Positions 1 through 10,085 of a stretch of 60,295 bases of DNA are shown here, piece after piece (the first letter of the stretch is position 1; each line of letters begins with the position of its first letter). Position numbers and translations under genes: made by a program. The DNA is from Agrocybe praecox. Its lineage: Eukaryota; Basidiomycota; Agaricomycetes; Agaricales; Agrocybaceae. Below the pieces are notes generated by a model. It searched no databases, was not told the DNA's origin, and worked only from the letters and a program-made list of their open reading frames with translations. The stretch covers positions 1 through 60,295 of the forward strand of contig CAXHKQ010000289.1 of the NCBI GenBank assembly GCA_964017145.1, in the 5' to 3' direction.

Positions 1-60
1 GTAGTTGCCCAATTTACTTGATGCATCCAGGCCGGAAATGACCCCAGTGCCCAAGTTGAT
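1..60 (+). repeat. KDZ outer terminal inverted repeat, partial
   Basis: The sequence starting GTAGTTGCCCAA is the reverse complement of 32204-32263. It is an imperfect inverted match of the inner end at 16958-17050, sharing the blocks TAGTTGCCCAA, TGATGCATCCA, CCGGAAATG and GCCCAAGTTGAT. The terminal 34 bp or so are missing because the window begins inside the repeat. Confidence 0.85.
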
Positions 61-442
61 CTATGTCTTCATCGGGTACTCTCTGTGACACCCAATTCAT
101 CACTCGGCATGACCGGCTTCTGTATAGGCACCATCAAATGTGCTATTTTAAACCAATGTCCTATTTCTGAGTCGGCATCATTGGCCGAGATGTCAATCTG
201 ATGACTGCACAGCTTTCTAATTGATAAGATCAATTTTTGAAATACATTATCATATCGTGACTTGAGTCAGATCTAATCTGATCTGCTTCAAATGTTCGCG
301 AGCTGATCAATAAAATATTATAACGGTTGAGCTACGAGTAATGAGGGGACAAGAAAACTATTATAGGAGGCCATAAAATAAGGAAAGTTTCTATGTAAGC
401 TATCAATGGGGGTATAACCAGGCGACAAAAAATAGTAAAAGA

Positions 443-3100
443 TTAAAGATTACGAGCATCACTCAACGCATTCAAAACCCATGCCACGTCTTCGAGAGCA
501 GTCTTCCATGCTCTTTCTCCACCGCCGCCCGAGTTCCCTTTTGCAGCTATGCCCCAGAACCACAATGCTGCTATCAATGTATACAACCCGTTCTTACCGG
601 GTCTCTTAAAGATGTCCAAGTCCCCGTTGACGTCACGCCTGAGAGCGCCAGAGCTACGTTGAACTCTCCATTCGGGCTGGAGACTATGCCACCAATTCTT
701 GAATTCACGTTGAAAGCCGCGTAAATTGGTGATGGTCGGCCTCGTGCTCCTGGCAGTCTTTATCCAATATCCAATGCATGCTGGACGCCCCTCGGACCCA
801 ATCTTAGCTTTATCTGCGTAGTTCGAGGCGTCTTTCTGGTAGCTGGCCCAGCTGCGAAGAATTTTATGCCAGTCGGAACCCATGGGCACGGATTGAAAGG
901 TTTCCAGTGCCTGGGAAAACCACGCATCAGCCCCGACCGGTGCAGAAACGAAGTATACGCCAGATGTCGAGGCAGGAGCATCCGTCAGACCTGCCACGGA
1001 AGCTTGAATCTCGGGCGAACATGGTAGGACGGTAGGTACATCTGCAGATTCGCCGTCTGGTGCTCTTTCCATAGGAAGGTGCTTTGATTTCTTCCTGGTG
1101 TTGGGACTTTCGACTTCGTGTACATCGATGTTGGAATCATCGATCCTTCGCTTATTGGACAATGGTGGTGGGGAAATAGCGGGTGTCTCAGACGCGAGAG
1201 GAAGTTGCTCAGGAGAACGAACAGGGACATCAGTAGGAGCAGAATTCAAGGGCACGCTGGGAGATGGGGCTCGAGAAACAGGCGGGGAGTGGACAGGCGA
1301 GATGCAGCCGGAAGAAGAGTGGCTGGTTTGCGAGAGGAGGGCTGGGGTCGGTTGCCTGGGCTCGACAGGGTTGGCTGTTGATGTATCAACAACCACTTGC
1401 GTTGTACATATGCTGGACGATGACTCAGCCAATACCGTTCGTGGCTTGCCGAACGTCGAAATCTTGATTGTGCTTGCATCCTCTGTGCAGTCCAAAGTAA
1501 AAAGTTGACTATTCTCGTCGTCTGCGAAGACTCGAGCCAAAGAGCCGTAGTTGTTAGGTAAAGTCGATGCGCGACATTCCTCGACGGCTGCGATATGAAG
1601 TGTTAGGGGTGATTTATATCTGTATAATTTACACGTACGTACTGTAGCATTTTTTAAGGAAATTACCAAAGATCGGAAGTATGTACTCTTTGTATGCGCG
1701 CCGTTCTGACTTGCCGAAATTCATTTTGACATTTCCTCGAGTTTCTCCAGAGTGAATGCTGGTGATCATACAACGTAGTTAGACCCTAGTAGAACATAGC
1801 GAAGAGCGAGCATACCTGATCATATTTAATCGACCTTGGTCGGCAGGTTCTGGGCCACCAGCGATTAATGTGACTTTCCATCCCGTATGAGCGGCGATGG
1901 CATCGAGAATAGGTTGTACGAAAGTCGGCAAATTTTGAATTGCTCTGTGAAAAGATGAGGATACGAATATGATCAAAGACAACTATATTACATACCTCTG
2001 CCGGTCCATTGGTTGATCGGATGGATCTCGCTTTTGAGATCTTTCGTACTGGAGAAGTGCGTCGTTGTGCTCCCGCCTAGCGCGATCTTCCCAGACCTGA
2101 CGTTCTTCGTCTGCTAGCGTGCTAAAACATTCCTTATATATTTGGCTTTGCAAGGCTGCATGTCGTTTTACGTGGATAGATTGCTCGTTCACGCGTTGGT
2201 CGAATATTGGGTCGACTAGAGACCGGTTATGTGGACCCCAGACATTGTACGCAGTTTTAAGGCGGGGTTTCTTCGATGAAGTGCCGCTGAGCTGGGACAC
2301 GAGAGCCATCATGGGATTTGAGGTAGCATTGGCTTCTGGCTTCGGAGCCGATTTGTTGGATTTCTGATACTGATATTGTAGTCGCCGCCGAACTTGCTGT
2401 ATTAATTTATGAATACATAGTAAATAAGGAATCTACAGTGGACTGACCTCTTTACGAAACTTGATCAATTTTACTTGCTCTTCGTATGCAGCAAGCGCAG
2501 TGGCGTAGCTTTCTGATCCCATAGACGTTCCTTCTTCTGGAATTTTGAGCTCCTCATCAGGCGCGTTGTCGTCTACTTGAGCGAGCCATTCTTCGGTTGG
2601 CTCCTCGCTGTGATCCAAGGATACCGGGAAGCGTTTGAAGTACCGCCGTTGAATATCGGCAATGGTGTCACCCAGATGGTTTTTGGCAACAGCTTCGCTA
2701 TAAATTCCCATTTGTTTCTGGAGGAAATCTTTCCTCATGGGAGTGAAGGACCCTGGGTTCACCATAAATGATAAATGTAAGCGGGGGGAAATCAAAGAGA
2801 ACAGCCAGCAGTGGTACGAAAATGAACAAGAATAAATGGTACACACCACCAGCAAACCAATTGAATATGAAACACCAGAAATAATGGGATGGTATGTGCA
2901 CCACTTTCGAAATCCATGCATTTTTGACGATAAATCACAGATCTCGAGATGCTTAACGTACACAAAAATTCAAATCTGGTTAGGTTGTTATCGCGTAGGA
3001 TCAATGTAACCCTTTTTGTATTATCGGATACATCCGACTTACCTTTTTCGTTCACTTCTGTCACTTGTGACAATTGTTCCTTTGTCCATAACCACGACAT
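443..3100 (-). CDS. KDZ-borne HMG-box-like protein with Trp-rich C-terminal domain (left copy)
   Basis: This is a multi-exon gene. The last exon encodes about 370 residues; upstream exons end at GT..AG introns near 1625, 1755, 1955 and 2400. The middle part (encoded about 2312-1985, motifs TAYNVWGPHNRS and TLADEERQVWEDRAR) resembles an HMG-box fold. The central part is Pro/Ser-rich with a Lys/Arg patch, likely disordered and nuclear. The C-terminus has a Trp-rich block (YWIKTARSTRPTI, then NWWHSLQPEWR). No nonsense codon is visible in the exons I could join. The start ATG at 3100 gives MSWLWTKEQL, but the exon joining it to the HMG part is uncertain. It lies 131 bp from the divergent 201-aa gene. 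A DNA-binding accessory role for the element is inference; proteins of this layout are, to my knowledge, common in Agaricomycetes. Confidence 0.6.
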
Positions 3101-3231
3101 ACCGCCTTCGCATACCTCAATTTACTACCCGTGTATCCCAGGCCCAAACGTATAAATGGGTCCAGCTATCAGCGTTTTGAATCAGCACCCCCACTTTCTT
3201 TAAACCACAACCAACTTACACGTTCTTTACC
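3101..3231. promoter_or_regulatory. Shared intergenic region of two divergent KDZ genes
   Basis: Only 131 bp separate the presumed start codons of the minus-strand HMG-like gene and the plus-strand 201-aa gene, so both probably use one bidirectional promoter. A TATA-like tract (gtataaatg) lies near 3150. No further elements were recognised. Confidence 0.45.
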
Positions 3232-3994
3232 ATGCAACCCACCTCTGCCAACGTCTCTCACAACTCTGTTGTTTCTGCTGGTTTCCCTAGTTCGTACACC
3301 TGTTCTCTAACCCTTACTTGTTGACTAATCCATCTCCAGATACCATCCTTGCCTTTTCCCAGTCTGGGAAGACAGAGACCAGTCGCCGTCTCCCCGATAG
3401 CGAGGTATCAGGTATCGTTTCTTTCTTTCTATTCTATTTATACGATCACGCTAATGCGTATTAGGTCCTTATCAGTTCGAGACGCTCGTGAAAAGCCACG
3501 GCACCAAAATATTCCAGCATATCACTCTTCCAGCCAATCTCCTTCCCGGACACGAGTAAGTCGTCGTTTCATCTTATGTTTCGCTAGTTAAAATGGATCC
3601 GATAAACAGGTCCGACAATGGTGTGACTGCCTCTTCCATCGGCCTTCACCTCATCGTTCCCAACGTGCCCAACGTTCCCACCACTATCCTTCTCCCTATC
3701 CTCAATCGCGCCTTGAGGAAGTTGGTCGCCCAATTGCAGGTTGGTGGTAGTCCTGAGTTGGCCATCAACGTGGACACCATCCAGCAGCATGGGGTTGCTT
3801 CGTCCAGCTCCGGCCCCTCGAAGCGCAAACGCGGCCAACCACAAATGACGGCAACTATGAAGAAGATCAAGGGAGCAGGCTCCAGCCGCACTCGAGGCTC
3901 TATCGACACCGCCGATCATGAGAACGATGCCGACATTGAAGCAGACGACAGCTCTAGCACTCAGATTGACGACAACGACACTGACACCATGTAA
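3232..3994 (+). CDS. KDZ-borne 201-aa protein of unknown function (left copy)
   Basis: Four exons can be joined with consistent phases: 3232-3289, 3340-3411, 3465-3555 and 3610-3994. They sum to 606 nt, a 201-aa protein beginning MQPTSANVSHNS. The introns are 50-54 nt with GT and AG ends. Residues 20-75 form a compact part (TILAFSQSGKTETSRRLP, then GPYQFETLVKSHG), followed by a hydrophobic stretch with VPNVPNVPTTILL. The last 70 residues are basic then acidic (KRKRGQPQ, then Asp/Glu-rich), like a nuclear-localised protein. I recognise no family. It is intact in both KDZ copies, unlike the transposase, and is transcribed away from the HMG-like gene. Confidence 0.65.
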
Positions 3995-4794
3995 AGTGGC
4001 TGACTGGTTTCTCACTGGTGCTTGATCTTTCGGGTTTCACTGCCCACTCCTCACCGCTTGCTCTTTGTACATAAACATTGCTGTTGCTGGCCATTCATTT
4101 CAGTATACCCCTATATTAGCTTTTAATAATGATTGTTTCACCTACTTCTTAGACAGGATAAACTCACCGCTCTTCAATGAGTCTCAGATACACGTTCATT
4201 GGTTCTGCCTTTGAGAATCGCGGTGAACTCGCTTAAGACATATAACACATATAATGTCTGGTTCAGGGAATAACGGCAACTTCGCTTAAGACATAGTGTA
4301 CATAATGGCTGAAATCTCAGATATCGCTAACTTGCAGCCAATTCAGGGAATAAATTAGACGCGTATAGGCGATGACCCAATTTAGGCGCGTGTGGGATCC
4401 GAATAGGGTCCTTATTCACATAAGCGTGTTGCCTTCTAGGTGGGATTGATATCACTCAAAGAACACTCTGGACTTTCGTAAACTAATGCTTGTTTCAAAT
4501 GGATGAGAAAAAGTTACACTGGCAGGACCCCAAACGCAATCCCTAGTATGCCTATGCGTATGGGATTTATCACCGTCAAGGCACTCATATGAACGCTCTT
4601 GTACGTCCGAGAGTAGACACGATGTGATGTTCGAAAGTAGACACGATGCGATGTTTTTATTAATGAATGGATGCCTATATAAAGGTCGCAAAAGGAACGC
4701 AAAGGAATTATTGGCACAAGGTCGAATGAGGATCTTTTAGGATAGGATAGGAGATGAGGTCGAAACTAAAGTAAAATACAACCTGACATTAGAA

Positions 4795-5395
4795 AGGACG
4801 TACAGAAAGAGGTTGCGAAAGTAGTCCTACCTGAGATCCATTCCCTTTGGCAAGATCAGGAGATGCGATGTGATGCGATGTAACAGAACGCCGCTTTTTG
4901 ACTGCAGAAAAAAGATTAATACTCAGTGTCAAAAATAAAGAAAGTAAAATACGACTCAACATTAGAAAGGAAATACAGAAAGGGGTCGCGCAAGTAGTCC
5001 TACCTGAAGTCCATTCCCTTTGGCAAGATCAGGAGAGGTGATGCGATGCGGTGTGATGCGATGCGATACGATGTGATGGAAGAGAACGTCGCTGTGGTGA
5101 TACGATGCAGTGTAATGTGATGTGATATGATGCGATGCGATGGAACAGAACATCGCTTTTTGACTGCAGAAAAATATTCATAATCAGTGTAAAGAATAAA
5201 GAGAGTAAAATACGACTCAACATTAGAAAGGACATACAGAAAGAGGTCGCGAAAGTAGTCCTACCTGGAATCCATTTCCTTTGGCAAGATCAGGAGAGGA
5301 GATGCGATGCGATGCGATGGAACATAACTTCGCTTTTTGACTGTAGAAAAAAGATTGATAATCAGTGTCAAAAATAAAGAGAAAATAGCAAAGGA
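4795..5395. repeat. Tandem repeat block with GATGC microsatellite cores (left copy)
   Basis: There are three tandem units (about 4795-4971, 4972-5228 and 5229-5395). Each contains a constant part (cagaaag.ggt.gcgaaagtag, then tcctacctg, ccattccctttggcaagat, tttttgactgcagaaaaa and tcagtgtcaaaaataaag) and a variable run of gatgcgatg-type pentamers that accounts for the length differences. The block lies between the 201-aa gene and the transposase. The flanking 4000-4790 and 5396-5689 show no gene I can support. Confidence 0.8.
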
Positions 5396-8332
5396 GAACG
5401 GCCATTCAAAGTATAGTACCCAAGGTATCAAGTACTTAGATAGCCGTCCCCGGTCCCAATTCCAATCTATGGTAGTGGAAGATAAAGAGATTGGTAAGAA
5501 TACATACCATATCGCATAACCACTCCTAGTAAGATGGTCGATATCCTCTCATTTTGAAGTTGGACGATAGAATCCGATGGAATCAAGATTAGATGTAATT
5601 TCAAGAAGTCCGATATTTTGCTGTGTAGGGTGATGTCATGTCACGCGACATTTGTATTGCCTACCTGGGGCTGACCTGCCACTACCTAGATGACATTACC
5701 ACCATCCAAACGCGCAAAGTCGGCTGTGTATCACGACCGAATTCCTCTCGAAAACGATTATGAAGTCCTACAAGCACGCTCTTCGAAAACCAGTAGCCGG
5801 AATATTCCCCTGGAGAGTGCGCGGTCGCCACTGAAGGGTCGCACGACTTGGACAATTGGAACAACGTGGGCGCCAGATGACGATCAGGAAATCTCCCTTG
5901 ACGATTCGGGAGAGTGGTATGACGAAGAAATCGCCGTGGATGTATGCGATAGCAGAGTATCGCATGCTCAGAAAGAACAGAAAAAGAAGAGGATTAGAAG
6001 TAAAGTATCGGTACGTTTCAATCGAAATGGTCGAGACTTACGGTCGTTGTTCACTAATCTTTTGTCGCTTTAGATGAGGCCACACGTTACTTGGAAAAAT
6101 CAGCATTGATCTGAATACCTGGACGAACAAATTCGATGGGATGGAAGGGGTGACTTTATCAGGGAGTTCCAGTGTCCGGACTGCCTTGCTCGAGGAAAAG
6201 AAGACCCACGCGACGCTGAGTACCGTTGCCTTGACTGCTTCATTCCAGACCTTGTCTGTCAGGAATGTTGTCTCAAGCGTCATCGACAGCATCCGTATCA
6301 TATCATTGAGGTGAGGCCGTTACCAGTATCGCCGTCTGCGTTTTAATTCTAACTTTCCCAACAGCATTGGGTCAACTCGACGTTTGTAAAAGTATCCCTA
6401 AAATCCCTCGGTCTCAGCATCCACCTGAACCATGTCAGTATGAGGTGTCCGGTGCCTGTCAAGTGCCATCAAGATTTCCGAGTCATCCATACAAACGGCG
6501 TCCACGAAGTTTCTCTCAGCTACTGCGGGTGCAGTCGAGCAATACCCCAGCATATCCAACTACTGCGACGTGGTCTCTATCCCTCTTCGCAGAAGGTGGT
6601 GCGAACCTGCTTGACCTTCTCACTTCTCAGGCTTCTCCACCTTCTCTCATTATGTGCGAAAACCTCCATGTACGATGCTTATGACATGCTCGAGCGTCTG
6701 ACGAATAATGTGGCGACAAAACCTACAACATCAAGATATCGTTCTCTAATGAGGATCGTCCTACAATGGAGGCATTTGAAGTTGTTGAAAAGAGCGGGGA
6801 GGGGCCATGATATCTCGGGAATAGCGGGTACCAAAGATGGCGAACTTGCCATCGTGTGTCCTACCTGTCCACACCCAGGTATCAATATTCCTGATAACTG
6901 GAAAGATGCACCACCAGGCGATCAGTATGTACCGCCGTCTATCATTTAGTATCATCCTAACAAAATTTGCAGGTTCATATATCGGCCCATCATTTGCATG
7001 GACGCCAACTTTCGCTTGAAGAACCAGCTCGTATCAAATTATTCCGCAGATCCTGGATTGGGCACGGGTTGGGCGTACATGATTCGCCGAGAAGGTTATG
7101 AGGAGTATGTTCTTAGTCGTGCGGACGACGATGACGTAAGTTTCTCTCAATATGATATCCCATAGTATTTTGTGCTAACAAGACGGCAATAGATTAGTAC
7201 TTGCGTTGGATTCCAAGCCCTATCACAAGCGCTCACTCGTGTCAGTCGTGGGCTGCGATACACAGGTGTAGGAGGGACTTTTTGCGGGAGAGGAGAGATG
7301 TTCCTGCCAAATGGGGTCGGAAACTTGCAGAAAGGCGAGAGGTAAGCACATCTCTTCATGCAAAACGGCGACTACTACTGATCAATTTATGTCCCAGATA
7401 CACGAATATGGACTATATATTCGCATCTGCCATCCGGAATACGGCTGCAAGTTCAATTGTCATTAGTTATGACATTGCTTGTCAGTGGTTCAAAAATCTC
7501 GATCAACGCATAGAACAGCATTGGCCCGAGGATCTTCGACCCGATCCAGACATCAAATTTCACCCGCTTATTCCAAAATTCCACGAACCCGCCCACAACG
7601 AGAAAGATCACCAGCAATATTCATTTAATCTCGTCGAAGGCATGGGTAAGACCGACGGAGAGGTACCTGAAAGATGCTGGGCAGGCAACAACGGCGTGGC
7701 TCCAGCTACAAAGAACACATCTCCTGGCTCACGGCACGACATTCTTGACGATCAATTTGGGTTCTGGAATTGGAAGAAATATTGTACAATGGGTATGTAC
7801 TCGACGTTTAACTTTCGAATGCCCTCTTACTCTTCTTTTATAAGGTATTACGCTCATTCGAAAATATAAATTAGCTGTCAGCGAACGGAACCGACAAACT
7901 GAGGCACATAGAGGATTTACCGAGGCAATATCGAAAACGACAGTTGCGAAATGGGAGTGGATGTGTGAGGTGTGGAACAATGCCCCGTACCCAAAGAGTT
8001 GTCCGAATCCGTATGAGGTAGAAGGTGCCAGTAAGTTACTTTTTTTTGAACAAATTCGGAGTATGATTGAACGCGAACTAGGAATAACGGAAGCACAAGT
8101 CAGAGAAGAACTCGCGCGCGAGGAGAAGGAAAAATTCAACGAGAGTAACACGAAGCCCCACACCATGGGGCCTTCAGAGTTCTTGCTAATGGGCTTAGAT
8201 CTCGAGGAATCTCAGTGTGTGTAATTAGTGTATCCTTTTCTCATCTTCTTATCATTAAATCAGACGACGACTACGTAAGACAATAAATGAACAAGGCAGT
8301 GTACCTCAAAACTTGGACGATGGCTCAATACA

Positions 8333-8691
8333 TGTTACGACACAAGCTGTTTCGTATGTGTACAACTCCCAGAGTTTACACCGAAGAAGGCTATAGTCGT
8401 AGGTTCTTGGTTCTTCGTTCGAGTTTCGAGTAGTGAAACTGTAGTATTCTCAAGAACTAGTTAAAGAACAAGAGAGTATCGTACTACGTATATATAGGTA
8501 GAGAACATGTGGAAAAGGCACCGTAAAGGTGCGGTAATCGTTCGTAAGAAATGAGGAAAAGGCACCGTAATGGTGTGGTGATCGTTCGATAAGAAACACA
8601 CCATGAAGGTGTGGTAGTCGTTCGGTAAGAGCGAGGCGATGAAACAGTAAAGAAAATGAAAAAGAGTCGGCCAGCGCGTGTGTTCGTAACA
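8333..8691 (-). repeat. 3-prime LTR of the chromovirus
   Basis: This 359-bp LTR matches 14986-15344 base for base as far as I compared, and also the solo LTR at 23573-23931. It contains three diverged repeats of a hairpin-forming motif (gcaccgtaaaggtgc and relatives), then a TATATATA box and the AACTAGTTCTT sequence in element orientation. Confidence 0.95.
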
Positions 8692-8704
8692 TTACCCCCG
8701 TTCT
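8692..8704 (-). other. Polypurine tract next to the 3-prime LTR
   Basis: Read on the minus strand, the sequence directly before the LTR is GAACGGGGGTAA, a short purine-rich tract in the position expected for plus-strand DNA priming. Confidence 0.6.
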
Positions 8705-8726
8705 ACATCGAAGATTCCAGATTCGA

Positions 8727-9698
8727 CTAGAATTGGTGAGATTGGTAGGGACAGTCTCGTCTGAGGTGTCCTGTTCGTCGGCAATTGTAACATGTCGGGG
8801 TTGCGTTTCTTCTGGGTCGGGGTCGAAGGGTGTATGGATGAGGTAGTCCACGGAGTTGTCGGGGACCGCTCGGTGGTACGATGGATTGTCGTGGTTCGGA
8901 AGGTTGTCGATTTTGTTGTCTTCGAGGTAGATATGGGGGTGGAAGTTCGTTGTCGATAATGGGTATAGGTTCTGTTCGGGTTTCGTTGCTATGTGTCCCT
9001 GACGCGTCGGAGCCTTCATGGCTGGGGAATAGGAGATGGAGAAGCTGTCGATGGTTCATTGGGGAACGAGGTGGTGCTTCAGGGAGTCCCGCTAGTCGTC
9101 GAAAGGTTCCGAGGTCAAGGACGGAGGGATTTGGTTCTGGTTGTCGTTCAGCTGTCGTTATAGGTTGCGTTCGTGGTTCGCCGGGTTCTTCATTATGTTG
9201 GTCGACAATGATGAATGGAATGGAAGGGGTTCGGCTGGGGTTTGGATCAGGAGTTTCTTCGTTGGTGATGCTCTTCGGAGGGGTTCATACGTAGATGTCG
9301 GTGTCGTCGTCAGGAGTGGGTTCTCTGGTGTCGGGGAAGGTAATGGGATTCGTTGGATGTCCAGATGGGTATGGAGAGGGTACGTTCCCTCGAATTGGTC
9401 GATGTTCGTTGGCGTAGTAGGTTCTTCGTTGTTCCCAGAAATTCTGGGTGTGATTGCCCAAGCCTTCCCAACAAAGGGCGTCGAGGCGGAGAGCAGCGAG
9501 TCGTCGGAGTTCGTTTAAATGTTTCGTTTGTTGGTGGATTTCGTTTTCGATGTCAAGGAGAGTGGCAAGGGAGTCGTTGTATCGGCCAAGAGGGGCAATT
9601 AAATCAAAAAGAGCTTGTCGGTCGAGAAAGCTCTGAGAAGAATGATGAAATTCGGTGTAACCGATGACAAAGTTGTTCTGGGCGTTCTGTTGGGCCAT
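8727..9698 (-). pseudogene. Chromovirus extra ORF with second CCHC zinc knuckle, broken by one TGA
   Basis: From the ATG at 9698 (MAQQNAQNNFV) one frame runs to the stop at 8727, interrupted only by TGA at 9285-9287. The downstream part stays in the same frame and ends with a zinc knuckle (CYNCRRTGHLRRDC, pattern CX2CX4HX4C). Repaired length would be about 323 residues. The first half is helical and polar (DIENEIHQQTKHLNELRR); the second is Pro-rich. The TGA follows TACGTA and could derive from CGA. A nucleic-acid-binding, Gag-like or chaperone role is inference from the knuckle. It lies downstream of pol, where most chromoviruses carry nothing. Confidence 0.65.
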
Positions 9699-9718
9699 GG
9701 TAGAATCGAGAGGATGAT

Positions 9719-10048
9719 TTAGTAGTAAAGCGAGTATCGACGGTAGTAGGTTCGGTTCTGGGTTGTAGAGACGGGAATCATCCTGCTTATATATACTTCT
9801 TTGATCGGTTCGAGTTTGGGTGTAAACTTCTTGAATGAGATTCTTCGGTTCTTTCGTTTGCATGGAGGTGGGGGTGGAAACTCTTTGTCGAACATCAGGC
9901 TGACTTGCCTTGCTCTAGACGTGCGGTGGAGTGTCTGTGTTTCCGTGATCCAATCGGAGAGAAGGGTCGAGGGGTGAAATGAAAAAGGGTCGTCTTCCAG
10001 TTGTTTGTGAAACAATGATAGGTTTTTAGGGTTCAGTTCGGCGTGCAT
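9719..10048 (-). CDS. Chromovirus small extra ORF downstream of pol
   Basis: A 109-aa frame starts with ATG at 10048, 37 bp after the pol stop, and stops 20 bp before the ATG of the knuckle ORF. It begins MHAELNPKNLSLFHKQL, has a Pro run (FPPPPP) and a basic stretch (KRKNRRISFKK). I recognise no family. The tight order pol, small ORF, knuckle ORF suggests they are read from the same genomic RNA, by reinitiation or a spliced message, but nothing in the sequence proves expression. Confidence 0.45.
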   Translation of the reverse strand: MHAELNPKNLSLFHKQLEDDPFSFHPSTLLSDWITETQTLHRTSRARQVSLMFDKEFPPPPPCKRKNRRISFKKFTPKLEPIKEVYISRMIPVSTTQNRTYYRRYSLYY

Positions 10049-10085
10049 GATAAATGTGTGTTGTAGTTCGAGGTGAAGTGTTCGT

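Noticed and set aside
4795..5395. Regularly spaced repeats that could be mistaken for a CRISPR-like array
   Set aside because: The units are long and unequal with simple-sequence cores, and the genome is clearly eukaryotic.
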